A stretch of 64,000 bases of DNA, taken from positions 26,784,001 to 26,848,000 of the forward strand of contig NC_079883.1 of the NCBI RefSeq assembly GCF_029227915.1, in the 5' to 3' direction. Every line of letters starts with the position of its first letter. The first letter of the stretch is position 1. A model generated the notes under the pieces. The model saw only the letters and a program-made list of their open reading frames with translations, was not told the DNA's origin and searched no databases. Source of the DNA: Hydractinia symbiolongicarpus. Its lineage: Eukaryota; Cnidaria; Hydrozoa; Anthoathecata; Hydractiniidae. The position numbers and the translations under genes are program-made. This document shows positions 21,704-36,700 of this stretch, piece by piece.

Positions 21704-24700
21704 ATGCCGACAAAGCTGAAGAAGGATAAGGACAAGGTATCAAAATATGTCAAATTTGAATTTTTAATTTGCTAGAAACACATTTACTTTTGCTTTTTTT
21801 CACCATATATCATTCATGCTTAGGTTTGGTGTTACTTCCTACGTGATAGTTATATTCTATTTTAGTATTAACTATCCTGTCATTTTTTCTTTCTGCTATG
21901 TTTCTGGAATTTAACCCTCTAAGTTTCTTTTTGTTTTGGGAGAAAATTATCTTATCAGCTAGATAGCAGGGGAATATCAAGCAGGTAGGTAGCCAGATAT
22001 TTCCTGATTTCATTTGCTGTCAATCGATGGGGATTGGCTTTCTTTTGTCATGGTGATCATTTAATTAATGAGTCTGCCATTTCAAAACAATTGTTGGAAG
22101 AGAAATTAAGCAGGTCACTAGTGTCTACTTGACATAAAAAAATAATTTTTTGACCTTTACTTTAAGTACAGCTATATATTATATTATAATGGTTTTCTAA
22201 AATGCATGAATAATAAATGTATGCAACCGTAAATAAAATTTTTATTAGAAATTAAAAATAATAAAAAAAACATATATATATAATATACTAATGTTGGACA
22301 GTCGGGGACAACTAAAAATTAGATTATATTACGTCAAATTAGGATAGAAGCTTAGCAGATCTTCCATCTTATTTAAAAGATTCAATTTCTTTTTTTAGGA
22401 TTATTTTGACAACCAAGTCAAGTTGAGCTATGTCTTTTTGGAGTTTGGTTGCTTGTTGGGGGCATCTTTTTTTTTAGCAAAATTTTGTATAGTTTTCCAC
22501 AGGACAAAAAATTATATTTCAAAAGTCTCTGTGTTGGCTTATTATACTATAAAAAGGAGGTTTTATTTTGAGTTTAAAAATTGTTGCGACTATGCAACAG
22601 AACAGCGATAGGCAGCAAAAACCATGTTTAGCCTAATTAGGAGAAATAACGTTATAGCTGAATTTACAGTTACCCCCCCCCCCCCCCCCACTATTGGAAA
22701 CAGTGAAATTATCATGGAAGCAAGCTATTGAGCCAAGAAATTGTAATACATTCAGATAAATAAACCAATGTATCAGGCCATTCCTTGAGACGAGTGCGAT
22801 CGCACGCGCACTCGCGCGCACACTGTTAAAAAAATTTACGAGTGCTTTTTATCGCACTCGTCATCATCATCATTCATCATTCTCGGCTTAACGTTCGTTT
22901 TCCATGCTAGCATGGGTTGGACGGGGTATATTAATGACCCTCTTCCAATCTGATCTAGACTGTGTTAGATCTAAACTCAACTTCCTCTCTATCGTAAATT
23001 TTTTATTTTTCTAAAATATTATAGAATGATGAAAAGGGCTATTAAACCTAAAGTAAAAATTTGTTTTTTTTTAAGTATTTTTTAGCATAAAAATAAACAA
23101 CATAATATTTATCATGAGTTGCCTGTAACAACAATGTACGGAACAATCTTTTCTAATGTTTATAGAATCTTGTTATCTATTTATATCTCAGCAATCACAG
23201 TGTGCATGATAAAATGATGAATGGCGGCAATAAAAAGGAGATAATTGTATTTTATATTTATTTTTGATATTCTCTGTGGCCACCTGTTGCTTGAAGCTAG
23301 CGAACATAAAAAAAGAAAATTATCATCTATACTATTGATCTATTTATTTTAACATTTATCAATATTTTCAACAGGAATTAATAATTAAGTCCTGGGCACT
23401 AGGTTGTGAAATACATGTCAATTAAACCTAAAATTGATACCTGCTATATTGCTCTATTACCAGAAGCAAATTATTTCAGTGTGCTCAATGTGATTGCAAA
23501 GATATAAATAGATTAGAATTACATTCAACACAAAAGAAAAATGATCTCCAGCATTGTGTTTAAGAGAGAGCTCATAACATTAGCAAGCAATAGAAAGTTC
23601 AACATTTTTTTGAATAGCAGAAAAAAAGATGTTGTGCGATAATTGAAATGTATTTTAATATTTAATTGTTCGTACACAAGAAGAGTATGACGTGAAAAAA
23701 TTGTTTTATTCATACACAATGAGAGTGCACAACTCAAAATTTTCCTTTTATATTTCTTTTAATCATATATTTCTTGCAAGACTTAAACCTCATTTCTATA
23801 CAGCTCAAATAACATATAACGTTGTGGTAAACAAAAAAAAAGTTAAGTGTGAATCACACTTGCAGATATTCACATCGCACTTGTAAATTTTGCTTACGAG
23901 TGCGATTTTTCACACACCATAGCACTCGTGGGTGCTTTTTGTAGCTCTGGCATATTTTTATTCAAGAAATGGCCTGATGTATATAATTGATCAAACGATG
24001 ATTTGACATTTAGGGAGGGTAAGGGTTAATGAGTTAAAGTTATATGGCTGAAGTGTGTCAAAGAAACATTTTTTCTCACTCTATTTTGCAGCCATTTTGC
24101 TTGCTTTATGTCCTTTATACATCCCCAGGAAAATTCATCGTAGCCTGGTAGGTGTTGGGTGGGATCAGCTTCCCATTTTTTTTTACTTTTACTACAGAAA
24201 TCATAATGACAATTACAAGAACTTAAATTAAACTTGCATATTCCCTTGTATATTTGTTATCAGAACAAACTATTAGAAACATCAGGATTTAATTTGCTTG
24301 TTTTATATGGCAGTTTTGTGACAGCTTTAATTTGTCGGTGTTTGATCCCAAAACATTTTGACTTTGACTTTTTTTACATTCTCTTTGAAGTTTCATAATA
24401 AATAATAATTTATATTTTGTTAAAATATCTTTCAGCTGTTATTTAGTTCCAAGGTAAAATTGGATAAATCAAAAATGTAATCTTTTGTGACTTTTCAGTA
24501 GAATCTTTGAAGGAGATTTGCCTTTAGTCGCATGTAAAAGTGACTAAAGACATTGGATAAATTTTAGGTTCTGACCATTAACTACATCTGAAGTTATTTG
24601 TTACAGAAGTTTTCTTGAAATTTGTTTAAAGTAACAGCCAATATCTAAGGTAAATAAATAATCTAAGGTGAATTGTATAGAAACTATAAAATTATCATAT

Positions 24701-27700
24701 GTTCTAAAAGCAAACAGTAAAATAATTTTAGTACAAAAAACAAATGAGGGTTGAAGCAGAATTATTGATTCACACTAGTGGCCAGCCATTCCTTACATAA
24801 GCAGGAACGAGTTAAACTTTAGAAACCCTTACATTAATATATCTTGTTCATGTTAAAGTCCTCTTATTGACTTTATACTTTATTTTGTTAGAACTCGGAG
24901 AAGAAGGAGAAGAACAAAAGTGATCAGGATGAAGTAAGTAGATTATGTTTTGATGATGTAATGTTTTGAGTTAAATATCTTTTAAACAGATGCGACTCTT
25001 ACACAAAAAGGTCAAACAAAAGAAAAAGGAAAAAATAAGAATTAGGATTTTCACAGACCTGCGCCAAATCAAATAATTAAAAGTAGTGAAAAAATACCTG
25101 GAAATATCAGGGACTTATACTATGGAATTGTCACAGCTTTAACCTAGTCACTTTAGCTTGATAGATTCAGGTCTTAAAGGGAACCCAAGGTACAAAATGA
25201 TTTTGGACTTATATTATAGAGCTTAAAAAGTTAGGTAACAAGTCTCCAGATATTCACATTTAAAGAATTTTAGATTTAATTATGCTGCATGAATTATGAT
25301 GTCATATTTTAGTAGTAACAAATTTACAATTTAGTCAATGTAACAATTTTAGTAGTAACAAATTTGGACATTTTCTTTCATTAGTTAATTCAGACCTGTT
25401 AAGGGGTGTGCATTCAAACTTTATCAATGCATAGATATTATAAAAGTTAATTGATTAACATAAGTTTTTTTGCCAAAATGACATTTGCTTGCTTGCTTCT
25501 CCCAGGCCTCTTATTTTTTTGCTGACTTAGGTGGGTTATATATGGCATATTGCTGGATACAACCTGCCATGATTATTTTACTTTAATATGATAACAAATT
25601 AATGACTCATTTTGGGGAATATGTATTTTAATTTTTTACCTAAATGTTACAAAAAGCTTGACTTCCAAGGCTTCCAATTTACAAGTCCCTCAAAATCTGT
25701 GGAAGTTTTGTTTCCAAGCATTAGTTTTTTTGTTATTTTACTAATAAATTAACTTCACACACATCACAAATAAAATAAATTGAATAAAGTCTCACCCGCA
25801 TCATGGGTATGCTTCATTTTTATAATAAAAAAACTATTATTCTCTAATTATTGCATACAAAGACAAGAGTTTAAGTAAAAATAAGTAAAATTTGGTTTCC
25901 TTTTGGGAAATAATTAAGTAAACATATAGGGCTTATTAGAGTATGCCTACCGAATTTTATTGCAAACTGACATGCAAATCCTAAAATGAAAAGATTTTAA
26001 TGTATGTTTCTTAACCCTATTATAGTATTTTTCTGTGTAACCATGGGGGATGCCTGCAGTAATTAAGTCCTGAATTTTAAATGACTATGAGTTAAAACTT
26101 GTGACATTGATAGAACAACGCAAAGATCTGTAAATGTAACACTGTTCTCTTCTGACTTTTTGAATTTCACACATCTCATGCATCACAAAATTTTGCATCC
26201 CTTACTGCCCTTCTCTCCTTACAATAGGGTTAACAGGTCTAAAGTCATCAGAAAATGTTAAATTTCACTATATAATAATATAGAGCTTCCGTGTGTCTGT
26301 GTGTGACTTTTGCAAAGTGGATTATATTCTTCACAATTTTGTTTAATAAAGTCTATAAAACATCGCATATCAATTTGTTTTGTAAATTACCAAACTTTGA
26401 CGTTAAAATAATATTAACGTCAAAGGAAAGTATATTAACGTTAGTCAAACCATTACATGCACCTAAAACTTTGAGGCTAAATAACTTAGAAGCTAGGTGG
26501 TGTCGTCAATGATTTTTTACTGCATGGGTAACTAGGGACCACCTGGGACCAATTTGGGTAAGTTTCTCAAACCTGGGTCCCCAAATCCGTTTCGGAATTG
26601 ACAGGTTGATGACGTCATAAAAAAACCTTTAAACCACAATATTTCCGTAACCGTTTGTCAAAAGTACATGATCCTATACATTTTATTGATCAGCGATTCA
26701 AGGTCTATACGATAAATGCAACGTGAAAACAAGTTCTAAATTATTTTTTGTGGATGAGTTGCTGCCGTCATCAAAATTCAACTCACCCTTTTTTTAATTT
26801 TAATTCTGCCTGAGTGGATTTTTCCACGGGCATTATTGACTAGTTAATATTAATATTAAAATATGGCATCATCAATAAAGTATGCATTTAAAGAATAATT
26901 AAATCCTAAAAATGTGAATACCTTGAGAACAAAAAGAGCTTATGGAATTATTTCAAATTAACTTTTTAAGCTCTACAACGAAATTCCAATATCATTTTTC
27001 AGCTTCATATTTATTAATTTATCAATTTACAATGATGTATGCAATTGGTATATAAAAAACTAGTTCAAAGCTCACGGAGAAATCTACACATGTTCGCCCA
27101 TCACTTTATGTATCCTTCTCTTGTTTTTGCAGGACAACTCTTTCAGAATAGGGGTATCAATATTATAAAAATAGTCATTAGCCTGTAGAAAAAATCATAG
27201 GTTCCCAATGCATAGATTTCAGTCTTTGGATTTAATGTTAGCAAGAATTACTGGAATTACTCTACAGGGGTCCAAAATATAGATACGATGCAACCATTTT
27301 AAACAGAATAGAGTTATTATTATAGAGAAACTGCTTGACCAACAGAATTGGGTATATAAAAAAAAGTTAAGAAGTAAGGTATAACAAAAAATAGTCAATT
27401 CCAATTAAGTATCTTTCTTTTTCCTATAAAAGTTTCCTTCTTTGGTTATCTCTTCTTTTCTGTACAAGTGCAATGATATTTTGCAAATTTTATAATCAAT
27501 TTGTTTTACATTATATTTATATTAATAACATTATAGAATTATTATTTTTTAAACACTCAAAATCATTTATCACATGCAGTGTCTTTTTGTTTCAATTTCC
27601 TTGTAATATTTTATTCCTAAATACAAAAAGTAAATGTTTTTAAGTTTAAATTGAATAAGTACAGATATAGATATTAGCTAGTACTCTAATTTATTCCCAT

Positions 27701-30700
27701 ATATATATATATATAACATTTTTGACCTGGTTGTAGTTTGTTTTGGATAAATTGGATCTTTTATATTTTATTTATTTATCTTTGGTAAAAAACTTAAGTG
27801 AGATTACTGAGGGGTAATGTTGTGGAAGTAATGCTGTATTATATCGTACAATAACTATTTTTATCCTTATTTTTAGTTGGTTAAATAAGTTGGTTCTAAA
27901 ACATTAACACATTTGTGTTAATTTTTTAGAAAAGTTATGCTGAATTATACTCAATTTTCAAAAAGAACTTAAGGTTTATTTTTATCAGGATTTATGTTAA
28001 TGTATAAATTTTATGTTCACTCACAATATAAAGTACTGCTAAGAGTATAGTAAGGTTTTTTAACCACTTTTTATGTCAAAGAACTTATTTATAAATTTCT
28101 AAAATAAAAAAATAGATGCCGCGATGATGTGCTAAAAACATTTGCAAAATACCAAACTTATCAAAAGTTGACCAATGAAGAACACTTCAAAGCAAACATA
28201 TAACACGTGATGTGTATATTTTGCAATTAAAGAGTTTTGGAACTTGATAGAATTGAAACAATAGACCTATTTCAATGTCTATTTCCATTCCGCAGAATAC
28301 ACAGCCGGAATAGACATAGTAACATGAAAACGAGGTTAGTTTAGAGATAATTTTAATTTTCCAGCGAAGTGATGCACGTATAGTTTGTTTACCTCATTCT
28401 TCAAATTAACTTGTCAAATGGGCAAATTATGAACTGTTGGTAAAAGAAATTGAAATTGGCATTTATTTTATACCCATTGGGCTTATTAAAGTTGCTGGTT
28501 TATATTTTTTTACTAGTGTTTAGATAGCTAAGGTTGATTGGTTTGGATTTTATATATAGTTACACTAGCACACTAGCATTGGTTACTACTAGTTAGCTAG
28601 TTAAAGATTTAACCAATGTTGTTGACACATATATACACTTTATTCTTTGTTATTGGATATATATATATATTTTTAAACATCTGTAAATAACATTATGACT
28701 TGCTATCCTAAGCATATTGGATTAGTGGTATTCGGCTGAATACTGGTCCTATGTTATACATTTAACAAATTGTAAGAGCAATCCAATCAACCAAGGTAAA
28801 AGCATGCTTACTCATAACTACCCTTGACTCTTATTTTTGATAAAAATCGTGGCCTGTAAGAATGTAACAGTTGCAGCTACAGAAGGTTGTTGTTTTTAAA
28901 TTCACAAATTGTTCTGTCAATCAGTACTATTTCTATAAGTATTGTCAGTAATATTATTTCTTTAAGTATTGCCAGATTGTTTTTTTCATGTCAGGTATAA
29001 CTATGGGTATTTTAATTTATTTGTACCTAAAAGCGAAGATCAACAACTTATGGAAAAATATTTTTTAAAGGGTGTTCTTCTTAGACAAATTGGATAGAAT
29101 TAACATAAAATCTTTTCTGTATTATACTTCTTAAGTTTCCGAATTTAAGAATTCAAATCTAAGAGGGCAATAGATTTTTTATACAGAAAACTATGTACTT
29201 TAATCAAATAATAATAAATAGGCATTTATTTATATATTTTTGGGGGGAGAGGAGGAAATTTCTTTAAAAGCTAAGAGAATTGTAAATGAATAAACCAGTC
29301 ACAATTGAATATGTTTAATACTCAATCGATTTACCACAATTACTTAACCAAATTTTAAATATATACAGACACCCTTGCAACTAATAAATGGCTTTGTTTT
29401 ATTTTTTTAAGACAACGCAGACAACATAACCTTACAAGTTTAACACTCATTGTTAAAATAGTTGATGGAGGCCTAATCTTGCTCTGTCAAGTTAACTCCA
29501 AAAGGAAGAACCTTGAACCTATTTTCCTAGAGAAGAGAGCAACACTACACTTACTAAATATTTTCAAGGAGTGATAAAGCTACAATACTAATATGAACCT
29601 GAAAAGAAAAATCAAAAAAACAAAATTATGATTACTAAGTACACTGGGTTGAGCCAAAAATATGTTTATTATAACTGTATACTAAATGCATTAGTTAAAG
29701 CTTAGTAGCAGGGGACACCACATCATCTCTTTGTAGATAGCTAGCTATAACATCCTATATATAATATCTACCTAATAGGATGAAAAGTTGGCTAACTTTT
29801 CAGGAAAATAGTTATGACTTAGCTATATAATTGTAATATATATAAATTATAAGTATATAAGTTATGAAGTTTCAGTAAACTAGGTAAACATTTTGTAAGT
29901 TACAGTATGGAATATAAACTTTTTGTAGGAGTAAGAAACAAGGCGTTTGTTGGCTAGCTAGCTATAGAGCTAGCTAGCCAACAAGTTAAAGTTGTCACAA
30001 ATAGACACTTATTATTACTAAATATTCATAACTTTTGTCACACTACCACTACTAATACCCTCTATATACTTGTATCCGCTACGATTCTTTCAATATGGCA
30101 CTTGGAAATTATGAAACCAACATCGGTTGATAATAACTGATGTCAGGAGCAGCTAGTAAACAACTTGGCATCCCGAACTTTATCTAAACTTCGTTCTTTA
30201 TCTCAACTTCGTTCTTTATCTCAACCTCGTTTTCCTGCAATGTTTTGATTTTTCACGGCCAGTCATGAAAAGGCAATATTGAAATAGGTCTATTGCTCAT
30301 GTTAACTTGATGTTTTTGAGTTACGTCACAATGATTAAAGAGTTAATTAATTAAAACTCTTACAAGTTTGACTTTATTGAGATCACATTTTCAAACTGTT
30401 CCTGGGGCAAGTCCTTAGTTTATTACAATTTATTTTTAACTTTTTCTTCTATTTATAAGGAAAGAAAAAGTCTTGCGTAAATAAACTTTTTGGGTGTCTA
30501 ATTTCTAATTTTAGAAATTAAAGAATGAATAAAAAGAATTTCCAATGTTTTGTTATTTAAAGAAGGCGCTCTGCAGATTATTTTACATCAATGCTATTCT
30601 TAATAATCAGATCAAGATATGTTGTGCACAATTCTCACTGTAACTTTTTTTAAAAAAAGAAAAAATTCATATTTCCAATAAATTATTGATTGATTTGAAA

Positions 30701-33700
30701 AAATAAGTTTAAAGATTTTTAATTAGATTTGTGCTTAAATAAGTAAATTTTTTCATACACATGGCATTTTAAAGATAACATTGATAAGGTATAGTTTAGT
30801 CTTGAAAAAAGTAAATTCAATCCATGGAGGTGAGTTGAAATTCTTGTTTTTATGTTCCCTTTTTTAGAGTGTTTTATCCACAAACTCAATGTCTTTTTTA
30901 TTTACATTACCAGGGATTGCTATTAAATATTAAATAAATTTGTAAACTTCTTATATTAACTCCTTCTTTTCTTTTTTCCACGACAATAGACAAACTCCTA
31001 ATAATGTCTAATTGGTAACCGTAACACCAATTGTGTATAAACATTTTTGTGCACAGTGTTTATTAAGTTGAATCTTCATTCAATATTTCATACACTTAAG
31101 AGTGAATGTTATTTTTATGTAGATACTTTTACAAGTAAACAATGCCTGAACAGCCTTATAATTTGTTAATGTTGACCTTTGTTCAATTATTCTTGTTTTG
31201 TCTACATAAAGGTTTATTATTAATTTGAAAACAATGCTTAGCAACCTGGCTTATTTTTGGAGATCGGAAAGACTGATAATTTTTAATGTCTATTATTATT
31301 GTTATTTCCCAAACAATAAATTAAAACAAATCTGCTAATGAAGAAAAGTCTACTTATTTTACTTTAATGGAAATTTTGTATGAAAATTTGTTTGAATGGA
31401 CTTGAATTTAGGGTGTTGGATAAAATCTACAAAGTTTGCATCTTTTTTTTTGTTTTAATGTTAGATTAGCCTAAACTATTTACACACCGGTATAAGATGT
31501 ATAGTTTATCTTGTTGTAACATGATTTTTTCAACTTAATAAACATTGTACATTTTGATTTTCAAGTGAAACTTCAAGATGCGTTAAATCACGTTTTGTAA
31601 GATAAATTAGAAAGTGAAACTGTCCTGAAATTTTTTTAAAAAAAAAATTGCCAGATTTTACCATTAAAAATTAAATTGATAGTAAAAGTTTTATAAATCT
31701 AACAGTTGGTAAAGTTACCTATGGTAGACATGTTGGTTGGGTTTATGGACTCACTCAAATCTTTGGTATGTTTTTTTTGTTTCATTATCTTCAAAATGTA
31801 ATCATTTATCCTCACCATAATAATAATTGTAGTAAATGAGAACATTAAATGCATTCTGTCAGTGTTTATAAATAGGTTTGTATTTAAAAAAATTACGAAT
31901 TAATTATTCTTTTGTTTTGCAATCAACAAAATAAATAAGTGGACCTGTGTCATTTCAAAAGAATTGTTTTGTGGTTAGCTATTAGGTTTTTTGTTATTGT
32001 CTTAAAGTTACATGCTAAATCGTGGGTTAGACTTGCATATGTGGTTCTTCTTGTTATTGTCATTATAAATGAAAGAATAAAACTTGATATTTGCAGTATG
32101 AATATGTTTGTAGCAGCTTTGCGAGTAATTTTATTTATATATTATTAAACTACAGAATTTTATACTTCCTTGTGTTTCTTTCTCTTTTACAGTTTTCTTT
32201 TTGCTGTTTTTTTTTGTATGGAATTTAAAGATAATTGTATTCCTACTTAGAAAATGAAGAACACCAATCCTCCACCACAAACGCCTGTGGTGAAAAAGAC
32301 CGGCATGGCACAGCTTCTTAAAAGAGACAAACGGCAGGGCTCTTCTGCCTTCAATATCAGCAAAAATAGAGAATTACAGAAACTTCCTTTAATGAAAGGT
32401 ACATTATTTTGTAAAAACTGAGAAAGTATTTCACATGTTGACCATCAAAAAGGAAAACTTAAAATATTGTTTTTCCCAACTTGCTTTAAAGATAAAAATG
32501 TATTAAAAAGAATAAGAGACTTCTAAAAAAGTCAGATGAATATAGGTGAAACATAAATTTATTGTATATTGACAACTTCAATTATTAGGCCAATTATGTT
32601 TCTAGATGTTTCACAAAGTGAAAAAGAAAATTTATTTATTCAAAAGCTACAACAATGCGGCACTCTTTTTGACTTTATTGTTGATCCATTATCTGACTTA
32701 AAATGGAAGGAAGTGAAGCGAGCAGCTCTGAACGAAATTGTTGATTATGTCACACATCATCAAGGTGTAATAACTGAGGCAATTTATCCAGAAGCATGCG
32801 CCATGGTATGGACAAAATCCTTTTGTTATTATTTTTTAGTTTTATTACAACTTAAAAAAAGTTATTACTTTAATAAGCCTTATTATTATTATTTTTAGTT
32901 TTCTATTAATGTATTTCGTTCTCTACCACCATCTGCAAATCCAGCTGGTGCTGAATATGATCCGGAAGAGGACGAACCAACTCTTGAAGCTGCTTGGCCG
33001 CATTTACAGGTTTCTCTTTTACCATAACTTTTTCAATGTCAAAAGGGAAACTTTTATTTGTCAAAAGTGATTCTTTTGCAAAAAAAAAATAAGACAGGCC
33101 AATTATTTGATTTATTGTGTCACTAAATAAACATCATATTTATTTTTTCTTTCATAGATTGTGTATGAATTCTTTCTGCGTTTTCTCGAATCACCTGACT
33201 TTCAACCAAATATTGCAAAGAAATATATTGATCAAAGATTCCTCATATCTGTAAGTAATTTGTATAATCTCTAAATACTGTCTAATATATGAATGGACAA
33301 TGCATCTTTGTTTCAGAAGCACTGATATCAATCCTATAACTGTGTTTTATCTTAGCTTCTGGATTTATTTGACAGTGAGGACCCACGCGAAAGAGATTTT
33401 TTAAAAACTATATTGCATCGGATTTATGGAAAATTTCTTAATTTACGCGCTTACATTAGAAAGCAAGTTAATAATTTATTTTACAGGTAAATCATTGTGT
33501 TTCCTAATTTTGTTATTATACATTGTTTGTTGTTTTTTATTCATGCAAAGTTTTAAGGTAACTGGGAATTTCTGAAGTTCGTGAAATTAGTTCATTCTAC
33601 CATAATTCTAACATAATTATTCAATCTGTGATGCACTCTTATTCGAGGCGCATAGGTAGGCAAATAATAGATGATAAACAAAAAGTCTCCCAAATAAGAT

Positions 33701-36700
33701 ATAACAACTAACAGAAAAAAGTAATTTAGTTACATAGCAATACCAATCTCGGTGCAGCTTGGTGATTATTAAAACTACAAACATAAAAGTAACAAATAAT
33801 CAAATGTGTGAACACGTCACGCTAATATTAAAAAAACTTAGTATTAAAGTTTATTTTGTGATTTTCTGTTGTTCATACTTTTTCATGAATTATAATGGTA
33901 TGGTATTATAATGGTACACCATATTCACTAACCTTAAAGATTATGAAAGGCTGTGTACTTGTTGGAGATGTGTGTGTGTGTGTGTTTGTAAAGTACACAC
34001 CAAATTGAATAATTACAAAAACAAATTACTCAATAAATTTTAAGGACTAGCTGTTAGCCCATTGGTATTCACATCTAGCATTGTGGTTCACAGACAGACA
34101 AGCAGCTGTATACTACAGGATTTATAGATTTTCAAACTGAATTCTCAAAAATTATTTTCCATCAAAGTATTTCACACAAATCAATTCAGCTACACCAATA
34201 ATTGTTTTTTTTACATTTCTATTTTTTTATTGATCATAAATAAATAATTATAAATTATGTTTCAGTTTATTTCTATGATACTGTATTAATGCAATTGGTT
34301 TTAAAATACCCCAAACAATTATGGGGACAAAAGTAATCACAACTTCAGTATATGGACCTTAAAAACATAAAATTTGATTAACTAATATTTATAAATATGC
34401 AAATTACGAATGAGCTCAGTGTTAACTTTTTCATTCAATGTTAATACTTTTTTAAATTTTAGTTTTATATATGAAACAGAAAGACACAACGGTATTGCTG
34501 AACTGTTGGAAGTGCTCGGAAGGTATGCTAATTTGATTCTAAGTATAACGTTTACTTATTAATAGGTGAGTGTTGTATGGTTGCAGTATTTTATCATAAA
34601 AGTCACAAGCTTTATTGGCAACTTGAAAAGACCCTGAGAATTATGTTTTCATTTACAACAGCTATTACTGAATACAGATGTAAAGTTGCATCTATAAACC
34701 ATGCAGTGGAATAAACTATATGATACTTAATCCCTTTTCAACTTGTAACTGAAAATAATATTTTTATTTTAGCATTATCAATGGTTTTGCACTGCCATTG
34801 AAAGAAGAACACAAAGTTTTCCTGCTGAAAGTATTGCTTCCTCTTCACAAAGCAAAAGCTTTGAGCATGCACCATCCACAACTAGCTTACTGTGTTGTAC
34901 AATTTCTGGAGAAAGACCCAACTCTGACTGAACCTGTAAGTTTGGTCATTCTTATGTTTGTTCTTTTGTTCATTCAGTTGTACATTTATTTGCGCAATTG
35001 TTAGAAGTTTGCTTTGTTTGCTTTTTTTTTCAGCACTGTTCTGTTGATCAAAGTGTTGTTTTTGGAGATCCTATGTTGTTTTTAAAAATTCTATTAAACA
35101 GATATTTTTTTTTTAATTTAGACAATCATGGGACTGCTTAAATTTTGGCCTAAGGTTCACAGTCCTAAAGAAGTAAGTATGTAATACACTATGAAGCGCA
35201 AAAACAAAAGTTTCACCTGATTTTCTTTCCTATAAAAACAAAATTATTAATCCTTCTAAACTATGCTTTTGTGTCTGTCTTTTTAGGTTATGTTTTTAAA
35301 TGAGTTGGAAGAAATTCTGGATGTTATTGAACCAAATGAATTTGTGAAAGTTATGCAGCCTCTGTTCCGAAAGCTTGGTCAGTGTGTGTCTAGTCCTCAT
35401 TTCCAGGTAATTTAAAGCTTAGAAAGATTTTTACCCATGCACACGAAACAAACAAATTTATGTGTGATTGCATTCAAAATGCACACCAAACTTTATCTAA
35501 AGTACTACATGTTTGTGCTTGCTATACACCCAAACAACTATCTAATGACCTGGCTTTGTTAACAAAATGTAATTATTTTGATTAGATCATAACATGTGTC
35601 TGTAATAATATAAGCAAACATTTAACTAAGCTCACACAACCTTTTACCAAGAAGGTTATTTTTAACATTATTGTTATTTTGGTAATTTTTCTTTTTTATT
35701 TAAAAATGTTTGTTTCTGTAAAACCAGTCCATAGTAAGTCCATAATACCTAATCCCTTTATCTTCACCTTGCAAGGAAGAAAAGAAAATAATCACAATGT
35801 TATGCCATGCTAGCAATAAAAATATTTGCCAGTGGATATAATTTTTATTACAATACTGGTTGGCAATTTTTTAGGACTATCAGCTTAATTAAAGTTACTT
35901 GTGTGAACTGATAATCAAAATTTTTTTTATTACAGGTTGCAGAAAGAGCATTATATTATTGGAATAATGAATACATTATGAGCCTTGTTAGCGATAATGC
36001 TACTGTTATCATACCTATTATATTCCCAAGTCTTTATAAACATTCCAAAAGTCATTGGAACAAGTAAGACATCTGGTTTTAAAAACAAAGATACTTCTTC
36101 CTTAACTGAAGACTAAAAATCTCTTAATGTTGATGAGGGCTATATGAGCTATGCAAGCTGTATCGTTAAGTTAGGACAAAAATCCTTTTTTTTTTATTAG
36201 CAACATCCCTTTTTAGTATAGCCTGAGTATTTTTAATTTATTCAAAATTTTATAAGTTAGCAGTTAAAAGTATCTCTAACCTCATGTGAGCAAACATTTT
36301 CTATGGAAATTTCCTTGTTTCCTATGAAAAAAAATAAAGACACCTTGATCCAAAGTTTTTCTTTCTTTTTTTTTTGAAGTATTTGGTAGCATTTTTAATG
36401 CTTTCTCATAAAAAACAGGCTTGCAGTCATGAAAATTAAATCATGTATAGCTTGCCTTGCATCGAAGATAATTAAATTACCAATAAGTCATTGTTCCCTT
36501 GTAAAAAGTCGCAGGCTTTCAATAATTTTACTTTTGTAAGATGGGATGAACGCTTACTTGGAGATGGGTTTACACTTCTAAAGGCTACCTAATATTTCCA
36601 TGTTGGTTTCACAACGTCTAGTGTTATTACCTGTCAATGTTTTTTTCGAAATTTAAATATGTAAAATAAACTGTAAATTTAAGGATTATTTTTAATTATT

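Larger units (their letters stand above)
21737..24891 (+). other. PP2A B56 intron 1 with transposon relics
   Basis: No coding exon is seen. It contains a poly-C tract of 17 bases (22673-22689) and a 1.2-kb terminal-inverted-repeat element (22768-23982). Confidence 0.6.
28259..30294. mobile_element. Inverted-repeat element, about 2.0 kb, in PP2A B56 intron 2
   Basis: Outer arms CAATAGACCTATTTCAAT (28259-28276) and its perfect reverse complement (30277-30294) are followed inwards on both sides by an AAAACGAGGTT motif at similar distance. The interior is AT-rich, has no transposase frame, and holds a 38-bp palindrome and an 18-bp tandem repeat. Interpreted as a non-autonomous DNA transposon. 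Confidence 0.55.
24934..32250 (+). other. PP2A B56 intron 2, 7.3 kb, repeat-filled
   Basis: No coding exon is supported. It contains a candidate Helitron-like repeat (26277-26850), an AT dinucleotide run near 27701-27716, and a 2-kb inverted-repeat element (28259-30294). Confidence 0.6.

Noticed and set aside
22673-22689. Run of 17 C as a functional G-quadruplex site
   Set aside because: A simple homopolymer, prone to assembly error; nothing else supports a function.
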